A stretch of 64,000 bases of DNA from Agarophyton chilense (GCA_030374765.1 JARGXX010000068.1:2790001-2854000); one strand, 5' to 3'; counted from the stretch's first letter, positions 1 through 10,727 are shown. The notes: generated by a model from the letters alone, not told the origin. Made by a program: numbers and translations.

Positions 1-1236
1 GCGCGGCCACCGCTCGCGACAGCGCGCGCGCGCGCACTCAAAGCCCGCCGTGGAGTCGAATCGAGGATTCGGCGTGCGGAAGAAGTCATCGTAACGCGCC
101 GGCGCACACGCAGCGCGGCGACAACGCGCGGCGCCGCGACGCGACAATAGTCGACAGAACGGGCGCGAGCGCAGCTCGCCGGCCAGACGCGCGTACATTC
201 CGCGACACGACAGCGTGTCGCCGTGCAGCGCGAGCACGGAGCTGCGCTCGCCTTGGCGCGCGCATGTGACTTGACGGTGACGATGCATGTGGCGCGCGAA
301 GGAGACACAGTCGGACAGCGAGCGAAACGGAAAGTGAGGCGCGGCGCACGCAGTGGCGGCGCGGCGACACCAGCTTGATGGCGTGTGAAGCTCGGGCCAC
401 ATGGCGCGGTCGGACGGATCGACGTACACGAACTGCGCAAAGTGTGCGGCCACGGGCTGCTCCTGCACGACGACGGAGCGCAGCCGCGGTGAGCAGCGCT
501 CAAAGTGCGCGAACTCAATGCGCGAGAACGACCAGTCGCCGATGGCGGACACGACGGCGTACGAGACGTGTCGCTCGTCATGGCTCCACGCGAGCGACGC
601 GCGCTGCAGCGTCGCGCGCCATAGCGCGCCGCGCAGCAGCGAGCTGCGCTGCAGAAGGTAGCGCTTGACGTTGGAGCGCGGGAACGAAAACGTCTCGCCA
701 ATGGAGAATAGCCAGCCGTGCGGCGCGAACAGCTCGTCCAGCTGCGCCGACCACGCGCGTAGCTGATCGCGTCGCGTCAAGTCCACGCGCTGCAGACGAT
801 ACAGCGAATCGACGCGCAACGCGCGCAGGGCACTTGTCGAGATCTGTGTGCATCGCTCCCGCGACACCCAAACAGACGACGATGACGCGCGCGCGTCGCA
901 CGAGCGCGGCAGCACGCGCTTGGCCGAGTTGGGCAGCGCCGTCTCCGTGCGGTACACCGTGGAGATGTTGCAGCGCTGCGCCCTCAGCTGGAAGGCGTAC
1001 GCGTCCATGGCGACGTTCTGCGCGGCGTGAAGCGCGTTGTCGTCGCACCAGCAGCGCGCAGCGTTCCACGAGCGCAGCGCGGCGCAGCACCACTTCTCCC
1101 GCGAGTGCTGCGCGCTGCCGCACCCCACCGTCACTCGCGACAGCAGCACCCCGCAGTTGCGCTCTCCTTCCCGCCGTGCCGCCAACGCCAGCACAGCTGT
1201 GCATCCCATGCTCAATGCTGCCCACCACCAGCCCAT
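1..1236 (-). CDS. Signal-anchored Cys-rich protein of unknown function (3' partial)
   Basis: One frame on the minus strand stays open for 412 codons from an ATG at 1236 to the left edge; in-frame stops lie just upstream (1288-1290, 1294-1296), so this Met is the first possible one. The N-terminus is MGWWWAALSMGC followed by a hydrophobic Ala/Leu stretch and then RREGER, which looks like a signal peptide or signal anchor. Residues about 45-75 are Cys-rich with a CC...CWC spacing (EKWCCAAL, then AARCWCDD), and more Cys follow. Middle sections read like an ordinary folded protein (HGWLFSIGETFSFPRS, EFAHFERCSPRL, FVYVDPSDRAMWPELH). No domain is recognised. GC content is clearly higher than in the rest of the window. 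Other ORFs on both strands here are Arg/Ala-rich shadows. The C-terminus is outside the window. Confidence concerns coding status, not function. Confidence 0.72.
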   Translation of the reverse strand, partial: MGWWWAALSMGCTAVLALAARREGERNCGVLLSRVTVGCGSAQHSREKWCCAALRSWNAARCWCDDNALHAAQNVAMDAYAFQLRAQRCNISTVYRTETALPNSAKRVLPRSCDARASSSSVWVSRERCTQISTSALRALRVDSLYRLQRVDLTRRDQLRAWSAQLDELFAPHGWLFSIGETFSFPRSNVKRYLLQRSSLLRGALWRATLQRASLAWSHDERHVSYAVVSAIGDWSFSRIEFAHFERCSPRLRSVVVQEQPVAAHFAQFVYVDPSDRAMWPELHTPSSWCRRAATACAAPHFPFRSLSDCVSFARHMHRHRQVTCARQGERSSVLALHGDTLSCRGMYARLAGELRSRPFCRLLSRRGAARCRRAACAPARYDDFFRTPNPRFDSTAGFECARARCRERWPR

Positions 1237-2931
1237 CGCCGCTCCAATTCCAATCCCGGAACCAACCCACCTCCGTCGCCAGCACACCTACAGCTACATG
1301 CATGCCTCACAGCCGCATCATATGTACCTATTATGTCAGCCCCCCTCCGGCCACGCAGCGTTTGCTATTGATCACCAGCACTTTATGCAATCAGTTTCGA
1401 ATTCGCATTGCCAACAAACCACCAGCGCTTCCCTCCCTCATCTCACCAATTCAACTGTACAGCATTACCACATTCCCCAATTGCATGTAAACTTAGACCA
1501 CCTTGATTAACCCCCCTTCGCAGTTATTGCATCCTCGTCAAAAACGCCCAATCACTATCCCTTGCTACACCCTACAACATTACCAATGCTCATCACCTCA
1601 GCCGTCGACAACAAAACACCATTCTATCTCTCCTAACGCCGAATACATCTGCGCCTTCATTCATCATCATCATCATCATCAAAGCATGTGCACACCTCCA
1701 GCAGTCCATCATGGCCCCCGTCGGCTTAAACCGATACGGAAGGCCACCCATGAACTCAGTACTACAGTACACCACTCGCACACTCTCTTACTGACAATGT
1801 CCTTCACTCATCGCCAACCATGGTCCTCTTATGCAATATGCTGCACCACATCTCGATACCGTCTATATTTTTATAGCAGCGCCATTAAACATGCACGTAT
1901 ACAGTTATCACAACTTGAATGCCATCTCCGAGTCTCACCTCTGAACAAGCCCTCTTCTTTTGACGATGCAAAGCACACAAAAGCACCTTCAAAGCGTATT
2001 GTGCATTGTCACGGTCTGTGATGCTAGCTGATCAGATTACCGACAGGTAGCAATTTTCCAACCCTTATCCTGAACGTGGTGCACACGCGATGCTTTTGAC
2101 ACTATGTCGTTCAGACACAACCCGTGATTTTGGCCACACAAGCAGAAGAACGAACCCATCTCTTTGGGTGCGTATTTCGAACACCCAAACACATTCGCCA
2201 CAGTTCGCAAATTAATTTACACATTAGACTGTTGCCCAACACCATGCTGCATTCGTGATATGGGTTAAGCAGGGCAATTTTTTATAACCCTTTCCTCAGT
2301 ATGAGCGTTCTACACGTGCAGCCAATATTGATGAACATCACTACCTCCTCAGGTTCATGTTTAAAGAAACCCGCGCAAACTCACACTCACATATCGAGTC
2401 CCGCCCTGCTTCCGAAAAGTGCCAAGGCATCCTTCGTAAATGGCTCATGGTTTCTCTGTTCTGTTCAACGTGAAAAGTTTGCAAAAGGTTTCCCTTCGCA
2501 GATATGACATATGTCCAACATTTCTTTACAGCCACAGACAATCAAGCTCACAAGTGTGCAGTGACTCCCACCACAAAAGTTGTGTGACACAAACCGATGG
2601 TTCCTTTCTGTTCGCCCTTTAATATTGTTAAACACCTTTATTTACAGTTGTAGACAGTCTCAAAACATTTCCGAGCATGGTTTTAGATTTGTATGCATAA
2701 AGCGAGATCATCCAGAGTGCCTCCTTCAGCCCTTGGGTTTAAAGAATAACCTAGTCTCAATAAAAACTCTCGTTCTGATGTACCTTCGTACATAGGACAC
2801 GTGTTGGAGTTCCTCTATGCATGGCGTGCTAGAATGGTTTCTCTGTACATCTTCAAATGCCATATACGAAGAATGAATATAAGTTGCTTATAGCAGCCTC
2901 ATGAGTTGTGCAAGTGTTTGATTGGCTCATA
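1237..2931. other. Intergenic region, no supported gene
   Basis: Between the divergently spaced left-edge gene and the 3' end of the demethylase gene. The plus strand around 1040-2020 has open frames, but they are His/Pro/Ser-rich, reflect C-rich composition, and show no domain. A short (TCA)n microsatellite lies at 1661-1680. From about 2040 to 2930 nothing is visible apart from ordinary AT-richer spacer. Confidence 0.6.
1661..1680. repeat. (TCA)n microsatellite
   Basis: Six to seven consecutive TCA units, read as poly-His in one plus frame. It is the only simple-sequence repeat of note in this spacer and explains the His run in the overlapping open frame. Confidence 0.9.
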
Positions 2932-5624
2932 TTATGTAGATAATGCTAAAGTCTTTGTGCTCCTCGAAGCAGCATCGGCAACTGCATCCTTTCTTGTTGT
3001 TGTACCCATTTTCTCCTGTGCTAATACCATGTTGGGAATAATACCAAGATGCATTGCCGTACTGTATGCTGCCCTCAACCCACTCAACACGCCGGAACCA
3101 GTGGTTCCTGGATTGTACCGATATGTATGTTCACCAGCAAAAAATATGGACCCAACTGCCTCCTCCAACACGTCATAGTCGTCCCCAGAGGAACCGACCG
3201 GAATGAACGTATAAGCCCCTTGGGCGAATTTATCCTTTGACCACCGTGAAACCGTCGAGGCAATTGGGTTTGGGGCCTTCTTGTATGCCCGTCTCAAAAC
3301 CTTCATCGCCCCTTTAACAATTGAACTATCTGAGCAAGACTCCATTGCCTGTATTGAGGGCTCACAGACTAATGCAATAAGGACTGGTTTTCCCACACAC
3401 CGAGCCAAATTCCAAAACATGTAGAATTCCCCCCTTCTCTCTGCACGTTCCCGAAGTGCACCAAATACATCTACATCTTTCCAAAACTGATGTTCAAACT
3501 CTAGCGCCACCTTCATAAGCCCACCCATACCAAGTCTCGCAATGGCCTTCAGCTTCTCTTTAGGTAGAGGTGGGGTAAAACATATAGTGTCCTTCTTTAA
3601 CACGCCGAGAGGAACGGATACAATTACAGAATCGAAAAGATGGTGCTGTACATTTGAGTGTTGGTTTAAAAATCCTACCATAACACGGTTGTGAGAAACA
3701 TTATTCACCTCCACCACTTCATGTTTGTATTTCACATGTTGTTCTATTTCGTGTAGTAATCCTTGGATTATCGGCTTGTACCCTTTTTTGAGTAAAGCAT
3801 GATCGCCTCTAAATCCATATGGATCATCTTGGTCCCACTCCATCAGACTTAAACTTGAGAGATCTGCAGCGCAACCATATTCTAGATTTGCTGTGTGCCA
3901 CCTTACAAGCCGGTGAAACAGCTTACTTTCTGCGAACCGTGGTCTCCGGATTGTTCCAAATGACGTTGACTCATGAGCTTCACTCCCGTCCAACACACCA
4001 CTCACGTCGTGCTTCAGATCTTCTATTTTTATCCTCTTCAGTGGCCGTGCTTCTTCTGTATTTGACGCTTGCCGTTCATCTTTTACAGTCTGAACTGTGA
4101 TTCCAAAATTTTGTGCCTGTGATTGACGTTTTTCGTCTACCGCAGTGAGGGACAGAGATGTATTTTCAGTATTTTGCTCATGTTCCGGTGCAATGCATGT
4201 CGGCATAATCACAGTCGATTGCGTACTGCTGAGCGATGTTTGTAACCTATTCGCAAGTACTGCGCGTCTTTTCATAATCGTTGTAAGCGCCTCACCCAAG
4301 GAAATTTTCGACGCCCTCCGCTGGCTAACTCGGCTTCGCATTTCATGGGCCTCATCTAGGCAGGAGTTGAAAAACCCAAACGCCAGTGCATCTTTTTCCT
4401 TCGATACCCACGTGCCGTCCACATCAAAAATGGGACACTGGGGATCCACTACGTGCAGCTTTGCGTTTGTTTGATGTGCTAGAGTGGCTGCTGGGTTATT
4501 AATTACACCGGTTATCAACATAGCACCCATGTCAACGCCCGTCGAGAATTCTTGCTCCTCTGTCCAAATACGGCCTCCTGGCCTTGACCGTGCCTCGAAC
4601 AACGTCACATTTACCCCAAACGATAAGAGCTGACGCGCAGCAATGAGCCCGCTTATACCAGCGCCAATAATAGCGACGTGAGGCCGCTGAAAAGGCTTCT
4701 GGCTCAATCGTTGGGAAACAACGTTGCTAATGGGAATGGCTCCGAAGTTGATGGTCCCCGTACACAACAGGTAAGTGAACACACGGACACCTAACTGGTG
4801 ATAGCGAAAGGGCACATCTCGGAGCGCTTCCTGCACTGTGAGCCTTTTGCGGGTGTTACGATACCACATACGAATGATGTGGTTCCGAAGGTCCAAGAGA
4901 ACGAGCCTAGAAGAATTTCCGTTGAAGAGATAGTGATGAATTTCATCAGTGTCAACTACAAAGGGATTTTTCAGTGCTCGATAAGCAGCGCGAGTGGCTT
5001 CAGGAAACTTGATGAAGAATGACAGCTCATCACGTTGAGAGGAATCATTGTCCGGCGGAGCAACGCACCTTACAGGACGAATTGCGTAATCCTCGACGTC
5101 TGTATCGTGTGCTAAAGACAGTGCTTGGATTCGATTCGTCTGGAAGTACTCGGTTCGCGACTTAATCCATGAGTGAGAAGCGCTGTACATATTGCACTTA
5201 CGGTAGGCTGTATCAAGAACGTGAACCAGGAGAGCTTCGCAAGGGAGACAGTGACTTTTGTGGAAGCCACGAAGGTGGGTACTGTACAGTTTGCTCTTGG
5301 TTGAAAACAACATCATGTTGCGAATAACGCCGAGCTGGCGTTTGCTGGTGGCAGCTTCGACTCCGCCTAGCGCGCGGAAAACCTCGAATAAATAGAAGAG
5401 ATCTTGTGAGGAACAAAAAAAGGAACGTATGCGAAAGTCAGCACGAGAAGCGTAGGGACCAAGAGAGGAGAAATAGAAAGAAACGTACCAACTTCCTCAC
5501 GTTCGAGAAGCGGGTTTGAAGAAAACGCCTCTTCAGAGGGGCGGGAGTTCCAAAAGGAAACAAGCGCATCATAAAAAGCGGCACGACCAACAAGTCGCGG
5601 GACAGGATCGTCGACGTGTGGCAT
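2932..5624 (-). CDS. ARID-SWIRM-amine oxidase, LSD1/KDM1-type histone lysine demethylase (two exons)
   Basis: FAD-dependent demethylase of histone H3 lysine, nuclear. Exon 2 (5402-2932) encodes a SWIRM domain (spliced residues about 174-266), a FAD-binding GAGISG motif (near 292), GGRIWT, the split amine-oxidase domain, the Lys matching LSD1 Lys661 in LMKVAL (near 676), and the C-terminal FAGEHT motif (near 802). The block RWHTANLEY...WDQDD aligns closely with human LSD1. Exon 1 (5624-5489) plus the start of exon 2 encode an ARID domain, residues about 14-101: FYDALVSFW, then DLFYLFEVFRALGG, then LRGFHKSHCLPCE, matching ARID helices and the LYxLY...GG core. The Asp codon of DLFY is split by the intron. 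First ATG in the frame is at 5624, giving 868 residues. The LSD1 Tower coiled coil is replaced by a polar insert (about 426-532) with a basic RPLKRIK motif. ARID call rests on splicing that I inferred. Confidence 0.9.
5403..5488 (-). other. Predicted 86-nt intron in the demethylase gene
   Basis: On the minus strand the donor is G|GTACGTTTCT and the acceptor is TTTTTTGTTCCTCACAAG, a strong pyrimidine tract followed by AG. Removing it keeps the frame, removes the stop that otherwise separates the two open frames, and joins the halves of an ARID domain within its conserved LYxLY...GG core. That domain continuity is the main support; there is no transcript evidence here. Confidence 0.82.
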
Positions 5625-6114
5625 AGGGATACAACAGAGCAAAGAGCAAGGCACGGCGGCAGAGATGCGGGTAAACACTCATGAGCGAAGCGGCGAAAGA
5701 GGGGTGATGGAATGAAAGCGCGAAACGGCCGCGATGGAACGCATCATCTGCAGATAGTAAAGAGTGGGTGTGGCACGGAAGAACGGGGACGGAGCAGTTT
5801 GCGGCACCCTAACCGTGGAGGCTCTGAGTGCACTGCCGAAGGTGTTGCTAATATCCCTTTGCAGTAGCGCACTGTGAGAAGCGTACTGTACAGGTTTCAA
5901 AAATGTATCCCTTGACAAAAACTGCGCCAAAAAGCGCATTTCATGTACTGTAGAGCACATTTCACACCAAATAAAGACCATCAAGTCCAAAGTATATCCT
6001 TTATACGATCAATAGCTAAACTATGGCTCATGGCCCACCTCAGACACGCTCTGAACAGCCATGCAATTAGTAGGTCAGAGTATCATTCCAGCAGATATAG
6101 CCCGAAAAGTCAAG
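5625..6114. other. 5' flank of the demethylase gene, no supported gene
   Basis: Contains the likely promoter and 5' untranslated region of the minus-strand demethylase gene. A 103-codon minus frame at 5679-5990 starts at a non-ATG codon and shows no domain, so it is not called. The right end is the target site of the copia insertion. Confidence 0.5.
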
Positions 6115-6119
6115 CGTAG

Positions 6120-6209
6120 TGTCAAACAGCATTACAGTCACAACAGTACTTGAGCAGTAGACGACGACGAGATCAAAGTAAAGAGAACGGTCAGTGCCTT
6201 CCACTCACA
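6120..6209 (+). repeat. 5' LTR of the copia element (90 bp, internally shortened)
   Basis: Direct repeat of 10633-10722, with two mismatches. It starts TG and ends CA and is immediately preceded by the CGTAG target duplication. It lacks the 43 bp found at the start of the 3' LTR. Confidence 0.93.
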
Positions 6210-6221
6210 GGTTATGGCCCA
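6210..6221 (+). promoter_or_regulatory. Primer-binding site, complementary to the initiator-tRNA anticodon arm
   Basis: Directly after the LTR the sequence reads GGTTATGGCCCA. Its complement TGGGCCATAACC matches the conserved initiator-Met anticodon stem-loop (TGGGCCCATAACC) except for one missing C. Drosophila copia and yeast Ty5 are known to prime from such an internal half-tRNA site rather than the tRNA 3' end. The usual TGG-started 3'-end site is not seen. Confidence 0.65.
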
Positions 6222-6461
6222 CACGCTAACCTGAACCTCAACCCCAACATCCCATTTCCCCTCAAAACGGATCCACCAAACCTCCGTCTCGCCCGTCGAC
6301 TCAGGCTCGACCTCCGACAAGACCCCGATATCCAAACCCTATACAACAACGCGCTCAGCACCTCCAACGACTCACACACGCCGCAGGACACCGCTCAGAA
6401 CCACAGCACACCACCATCCCACTCCACAACTGCAACATCACACCAAACCTCCTCCACTACC

Positions 6462-7427
6462 ATGGACACCGACAAAACACAAAAACTCCCCACTCTCGAT
6501 ACGGCAAACTACGCGCCATGGTACCTGGCGGTAGACACGTACGCCGCCACCATGGAAGTTACCGATCACCTCAAAGGCAACCCCACACTCCCGCAGGACT
6601 CAGAGGAACTCATGCTACACAACACGAAGAAGAACAAAATACTCTCCGCAGTACTAAGCAGCGTATCCAATGACATACTCGGCCTCCTTATTGTTCCCCT
6701 AGAGAAACCGACACCCCACGATCTAGTGACCAAAATTGTGGCACACATCAACCAGTCCACGAAATAAGACCATCAATTTCTGAAGACAGAAGCGGAAAGC
6801 ATCATTTATACAACAGAAACGACGATAGATACATTTCTCGCTTCTCACATGGCCGTCCGCCAGAAAATGGTTGCAGCCCGTTATCCAAACATTACGGACG
6901 AAGAGACAACCGTAGACTACATGATCGCGGGACTTCGCACCAACGCATCCTTCACCTCCATCCTTGGACCTATACTTGCCAGCAAACACACCACCATCCG
7001 CAACTTCACGCGCATATTCAAGTCCCTCAACACACTATATCAACCCATGAACACAGGCCAAGCCCAAGCATCAACCTCACCAAGAATCACCGGGGACTAT
7101 GGTACTAAAATTCGTTATCAACCCGCACGACAAGGATATCCACGAACGACATACCCTGTTCGACGCATACCGTTCAACCAACTCTGCACCTACCATAAAT
7201 CGCTAGGAGTCCGATGCAATCACACAGACGACCAGTGTCGTGACCAAAGACACCCGAAATACCGCAACGCGAAAACACAGGCGAATTACGTACAAGCAGC
7301 ACCAGCTTACCACCATCAAACCCTACTGCTCCCACCGATAATCTACAACGGAGTGCCACAACTCCCCAACAACCCCCCCCCCCAAGTCGCTGTCACATCT
7401 GAGGCGGACACGGAATCCAACGGTACG
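6462..7427 (+). pseudogene. Copia Gag region (nonsense-interrupted)
   Basis: The first ATG of the frame is at 6462 in a good ACCATGG context after a leader of about 250 nt. The Gag starts MDTDKTQKLPTLDTANY, followed by a WYLAVDTYAATME segment typical of copia Gag. A TAA at 6765-6767 interrupts it; the same frame resumes at once and continues through the rest of Gag to a Cys/His cluster (LCTYHKSLGVRCNHTDDQC, near 7190-7240) that sits where the zinc knuckle should be but does not fit CX2CX4HX4C. Because Gag sequence lies on both sides of the stop, it is a lesion rather than a gag/pol boundary. Confidence 0.8.
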
Positions 7428-9273
7428 TTCGTGCTCGACAGTGGCGCCAACCCCTCTCACGTCAAGCAACCATCATCCTCAATGCGACCACTTCAGACAC
7501 CAATCCTAACCGAAACCGCTACCGACAAAAAGACCCCATGCACCCACAGTGGCCAGCTCCACCTCCGCACCAACAGGAATAACTGCATAACCACACACGC
7601 GGTGGCAAAACGCAACTTACGTCACAACCTCCTATCCGTTCACGACCTCGCCAACACATACGGATTAGTCTCCTTCACAGCCAACCAAGGATATATAATC
7701 AACACGAAGACACAACCAGGAACACTAATGGCTACAGCCCCATGGAAAAAATCTCAGTACCAGCCTAGCGGCAAAATCATAGATGCGAACACTGCGCACA
7801 CCGCACGCACCATCCCACGTAAAGCCAAAACGTCCACTAAAAGCCGCACACGCAAACCCAAAACCAAAAGCCAAAAAACCAGAAGCCTAGAGCCAGCATC
7901 CAAACCAACACCACCGTCCAGCACACTCCCCATCACACATACAAAGAAGAACACCGTCCACATCAAAGACCTCAAAACACTGACGAATCCAACCACCCCA
8001 ATACAGCAATCCCACATTCAACACATCACCCACCAATGGCACATAAAGATGAATCATGCTCATCCCGAAAAACTTGCCCTCACAGGAGCTCAACGACTAG
8101 TCCCACAAATGCCGACAACGTTATCACCAAACACACCTATCTCATGCTCAGCATGCCACGGCGCTAAACTCAATCCAGCCCCACACAGAAAAACCGAACA
8201 CCATTACCCCACCGGAGCCTGCGTGAGCACCGACACATGCGGACCAATTACACCCACTTCCCGGCATGGGAACAACCATATGCTTCTCATAGTGTGCACA
8301 ACAAGCAAATTCCTATTCGGCCATTTCATCGCGGATCGAAGAGACATACCCAACCACATCAACGCCACACTACACCACATTCGCCATAAAATGCAACACC
8401 TGCTCTCGGACATACTCAGCGACAATGCAAAAGAATACACATCTACAACCATGCAGGAGATCTACGCCAGACACCGCCTTCAGCACCACATTCGCACCCC
8501 ACACCAACCACAGGAAAACGGAATAGCAGAACGGCTCAATAGAACCATCATGGAATCAGTACGAGAAATCATCGCCACTTCAGGCCTCGACGACACATAT
8601 TGGGAAGACGCAGCAAGGGACACCATCTTCAAATACAATCTGCTACATCATTCAACAACATACACCTCGCCATACCAACTCTGGTACAGACAAAAACCTC
8701 AATTCAAACGCATCTACACCTTCGGCGAACTCGGAACAATCCCCATCTACGCACCAAAGAAAAAACTCGAGCAAAGAGCCGATCCCGCACGGTACATGTA
8801 CGCCATATCACTCAACCATGTCATCGTACTTAATCTGCGCACCACAAACTACCAGCAAGTTCGAGCAACCGACTTCCATCCATATCACAAAAACAAGGAC
8901 CCCACCAGCACCACAACCACAGCCTTCAAAACCAAAGCCACCTACAACCAGCCCACACCAAACACCATAACAGTTTCCAAACCCCCTCCCGCCACTGTCC
9001 AACAAGCAAGGAAATACCCCGATGCGACAAAGTGGAAAACAGCGCACGACACAGAGCTAAATAACCTTGATACCCACAACAGCATACGATGGCTACCACC
9101 AGATTTCTCCCCTCCGCCAGAATCCATCATCCCATTGATGATGATATATCGGTATAAGCGCTCAGCCGAAGGACACATCATCCAACGCAAAGCCCGTTGC
9201 AACCTCAGAGGAGACCTCATGAAACCAGGCCTACATTTCAACCCCAAACACACCACCACGTACACCGCCGAGA
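7428..9273 (+). pseudogene. Copia protease, integrase and N-terminal RT
   Basis: The frame continues from Gag. Protease active site VLDSGA lies at about 7432-7449. The pre-integrase HHCC finger is HQWHIKMNHAHPEKL then CSACHGAK (about 8026-8170). The integrase catalytic triad is visible: D in STDTCG, D in LSDNAKEY, E in NGIAERLNR (about 8230-8545). The N-terminal part of RT (ATKWKTAHDTELNNLD, then RYKRSAEGHI) follows. Near 9265-9275 coding potential moves to the next frame, within the RT segment just before the first catalytic Asp. All catalytic residues of protease and integrase are present. Confidence 0.85.
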
Positions 9274-10607
9274 ATGCTTCTCGCACTCGACGCCACAATG
9301 AATCTACCGCTGGAGCATTTCGACATCAAATCCGTCTATCTGCATGAGCAGTATCAACACGACAGACCGGTCTATGTCAAGCAAATGCCCAGCTTCGACG
9401 GAACGTATCGACATAACAGCAGGTACGGCAAACTACACGGCAACCTTTACGGCTCACCCCCTGCAGCCTACTATTACAACCACGGTCTACAGAAATTTCT
9501 CACCGCACTGGGATTCAAAAGCTCCGAACACGACCCTTGTCTCTATACACTCCGCAGCAACACTGGATACCTCGTAGTCAGCACCACGATCGATGACTTC
9601 CTGGTACTCGCGTCACACCAACCACTCATAGACTCCCTCTATCGACAAATGCTACAGAAATACAAGATCAAACGCCTCGGAACACACACCCGCTTCCTCA
9701 ACTGGACGATTACCCGATCACCCAACGGCAACGTTCATCTGTCACAAACAGACGCGATAGATTCCATACTGCAACAAACACAAATGCAAGACTGCAACGC
9801 CACTCATACCCCGTATAACAACGTCAAGGCATTAGATCAACAGCCACCCACGAAACCGCTAACCGCCAAAGAATCCACCAGGTACCGCCAAATCCTCGGC
9901 GAAATACGCTATGTCACAGACAGCACGCGACCCGACATAGCGTACGCAACTAACCGACTGGCACAACACATGTCAAAACCGCAGCAACACCACCAGCAAG
10001 CACTCAAAACCCTTTTAGGTTACCTGAAAGGTACTCGCACACACGGACTCTGCTTCTCCCCTTCGCAACACAAACCCTCCACACAACCAAACCTGCTCCG
10101 CGTCTACAGCGATGCCGACTTCGCCAACGCAAAGGACCGCCAATCAATCACCGGAACCGTCCACAACATCCATGGCACACCCATCTCTTGGGCCTCACGG
10201 AAACAGAACGTAGTCGCGCTGTCTACAACGGAAGCAGAGTACACAGCACCACAGACGCAACGCGGCACACGATTTGGATATCAAAACTTCTACAATCAGC
10301 AAACCAACCAACACTCAACCCAATTCCGCACTGCATAGACAATAGCTCCGCCGTACTCATAGCCGAAAACCAAGCACCCACAAAGAAAAGGAAATACATA
10401 GACATCAGACATCATTATATACAACACCACGTCGCCAACCAACACATTCGCGTACAACGTATCCCCACAACAGAAATGACAGCGGACATACTCACGAAGC
10501 CCCTACACCAAGACCGATTCAAACTTCTCCGACATCGTCTTCGAGTCACACCCCGTCCAGATACAAAATGCGACACAGCCACCGGGGACTGTCAAACAAC
10601 ATCTTAA
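9274..10607 (+). pseudogene. Copia reverse transcriptase and RNase H (one more frame change)
   Basis: RT motifs are FDIKSVYL (first Asp), HGNLYGSPPA, and the active-site box TTIDDFLVL, an IDD variant of the usual YVDD. RNase H shows VYSDADFAN, then SWASRKQNVVALSTTEAEY. Just after EAEYTA (about 10250-10265) the coding frame shifts back, and the C-terminal RNase H continues as TTDATRHTIWISKLL to RIPTTEMTADILTKPL. The stop at 10605-10607 lies inside the 3' LTR as defined by the polypurine tract. Confidence 0.85.
10584..10589 (+). promoter_or_regulatory. Polypurine-like tract of the copia element
   Basis: GGGGAC directly precedes TGTCAAACA at 10590. It is short and ends in C, so it is a modest match, but it is the only G-rich run near the 3' LTR and places the LTR start at 10590 rather than 10633. 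Confidence 0.45.
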
Positions 10608-10722
10608 CACATTGCTGTATCGCATTTTGAAATGTCAAACAGCATTACAGTCACAACAGTACTTAAGCAGTACACGACGACGAGATCAAAGTAAAGAGAA
10701 CGGTCAGTGCCTTCCACTCACA
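10590..10722 (+). repeat. 3' LTR of the copia element (133 bp)
   Basis: Starts TGTCAAACA after the G-rich tract and ends CTCACA before the CGTAG duplication. The last 90 bp match the 5' LTR. The first 43 bp end where a second TGTCAAACA begins (10633), so the 5' LTR looks like the product of a deletion between these 9-bp repeats. Confidence 0.75.
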
Positions 10723-10727
10723 CGTAG

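Larger units (their letters stand above)
6120..10722 (+). mobile_element. Complete Ty1/copia retrotransposon
   Basis: The element is bounded by LTRs that begin TGTCAAAC and end CTCACA and by a perfect 5-bp target duplication CGTAG (6115-6119 and 10723-10727). Internal order is gag, protease, integrase, reverse transcriptase, RNase H, which is diagnostic for Ty1/copia. Over the 90 bp shared by the two LTRs only two mismatches are seen, so the insertion is young. The polyprotein nevertheless carries one in-frame stop and two frame changes, so this copy was probably mobilised in trans or was damaged soon after insertion. Confidence 0.95.

Noticed and set aside
578-1303. 241-codon minus-strand frame overlapping the left-edge gene
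   Set aside because: Arg/Ala-rich translation typical of the wrong frame in GC-rich coding DNA, with a non-matching start; the 412-codon frame in the other register reads like a protein.
1503-2021. 172-codon plus-strand frame with His run
   Set aside because: Low-complexity His/Pro/Ser composition produced by a TCA microsatellite and C-rich DNA; no domain and no coding bias.
6210-6461. Non-ATG extension of copia gag back into the LTR
   Set aside because: The upstream frame starts at TTG inside the LTR; the ATG at 6462 has a good context and begins the conserved Gag.
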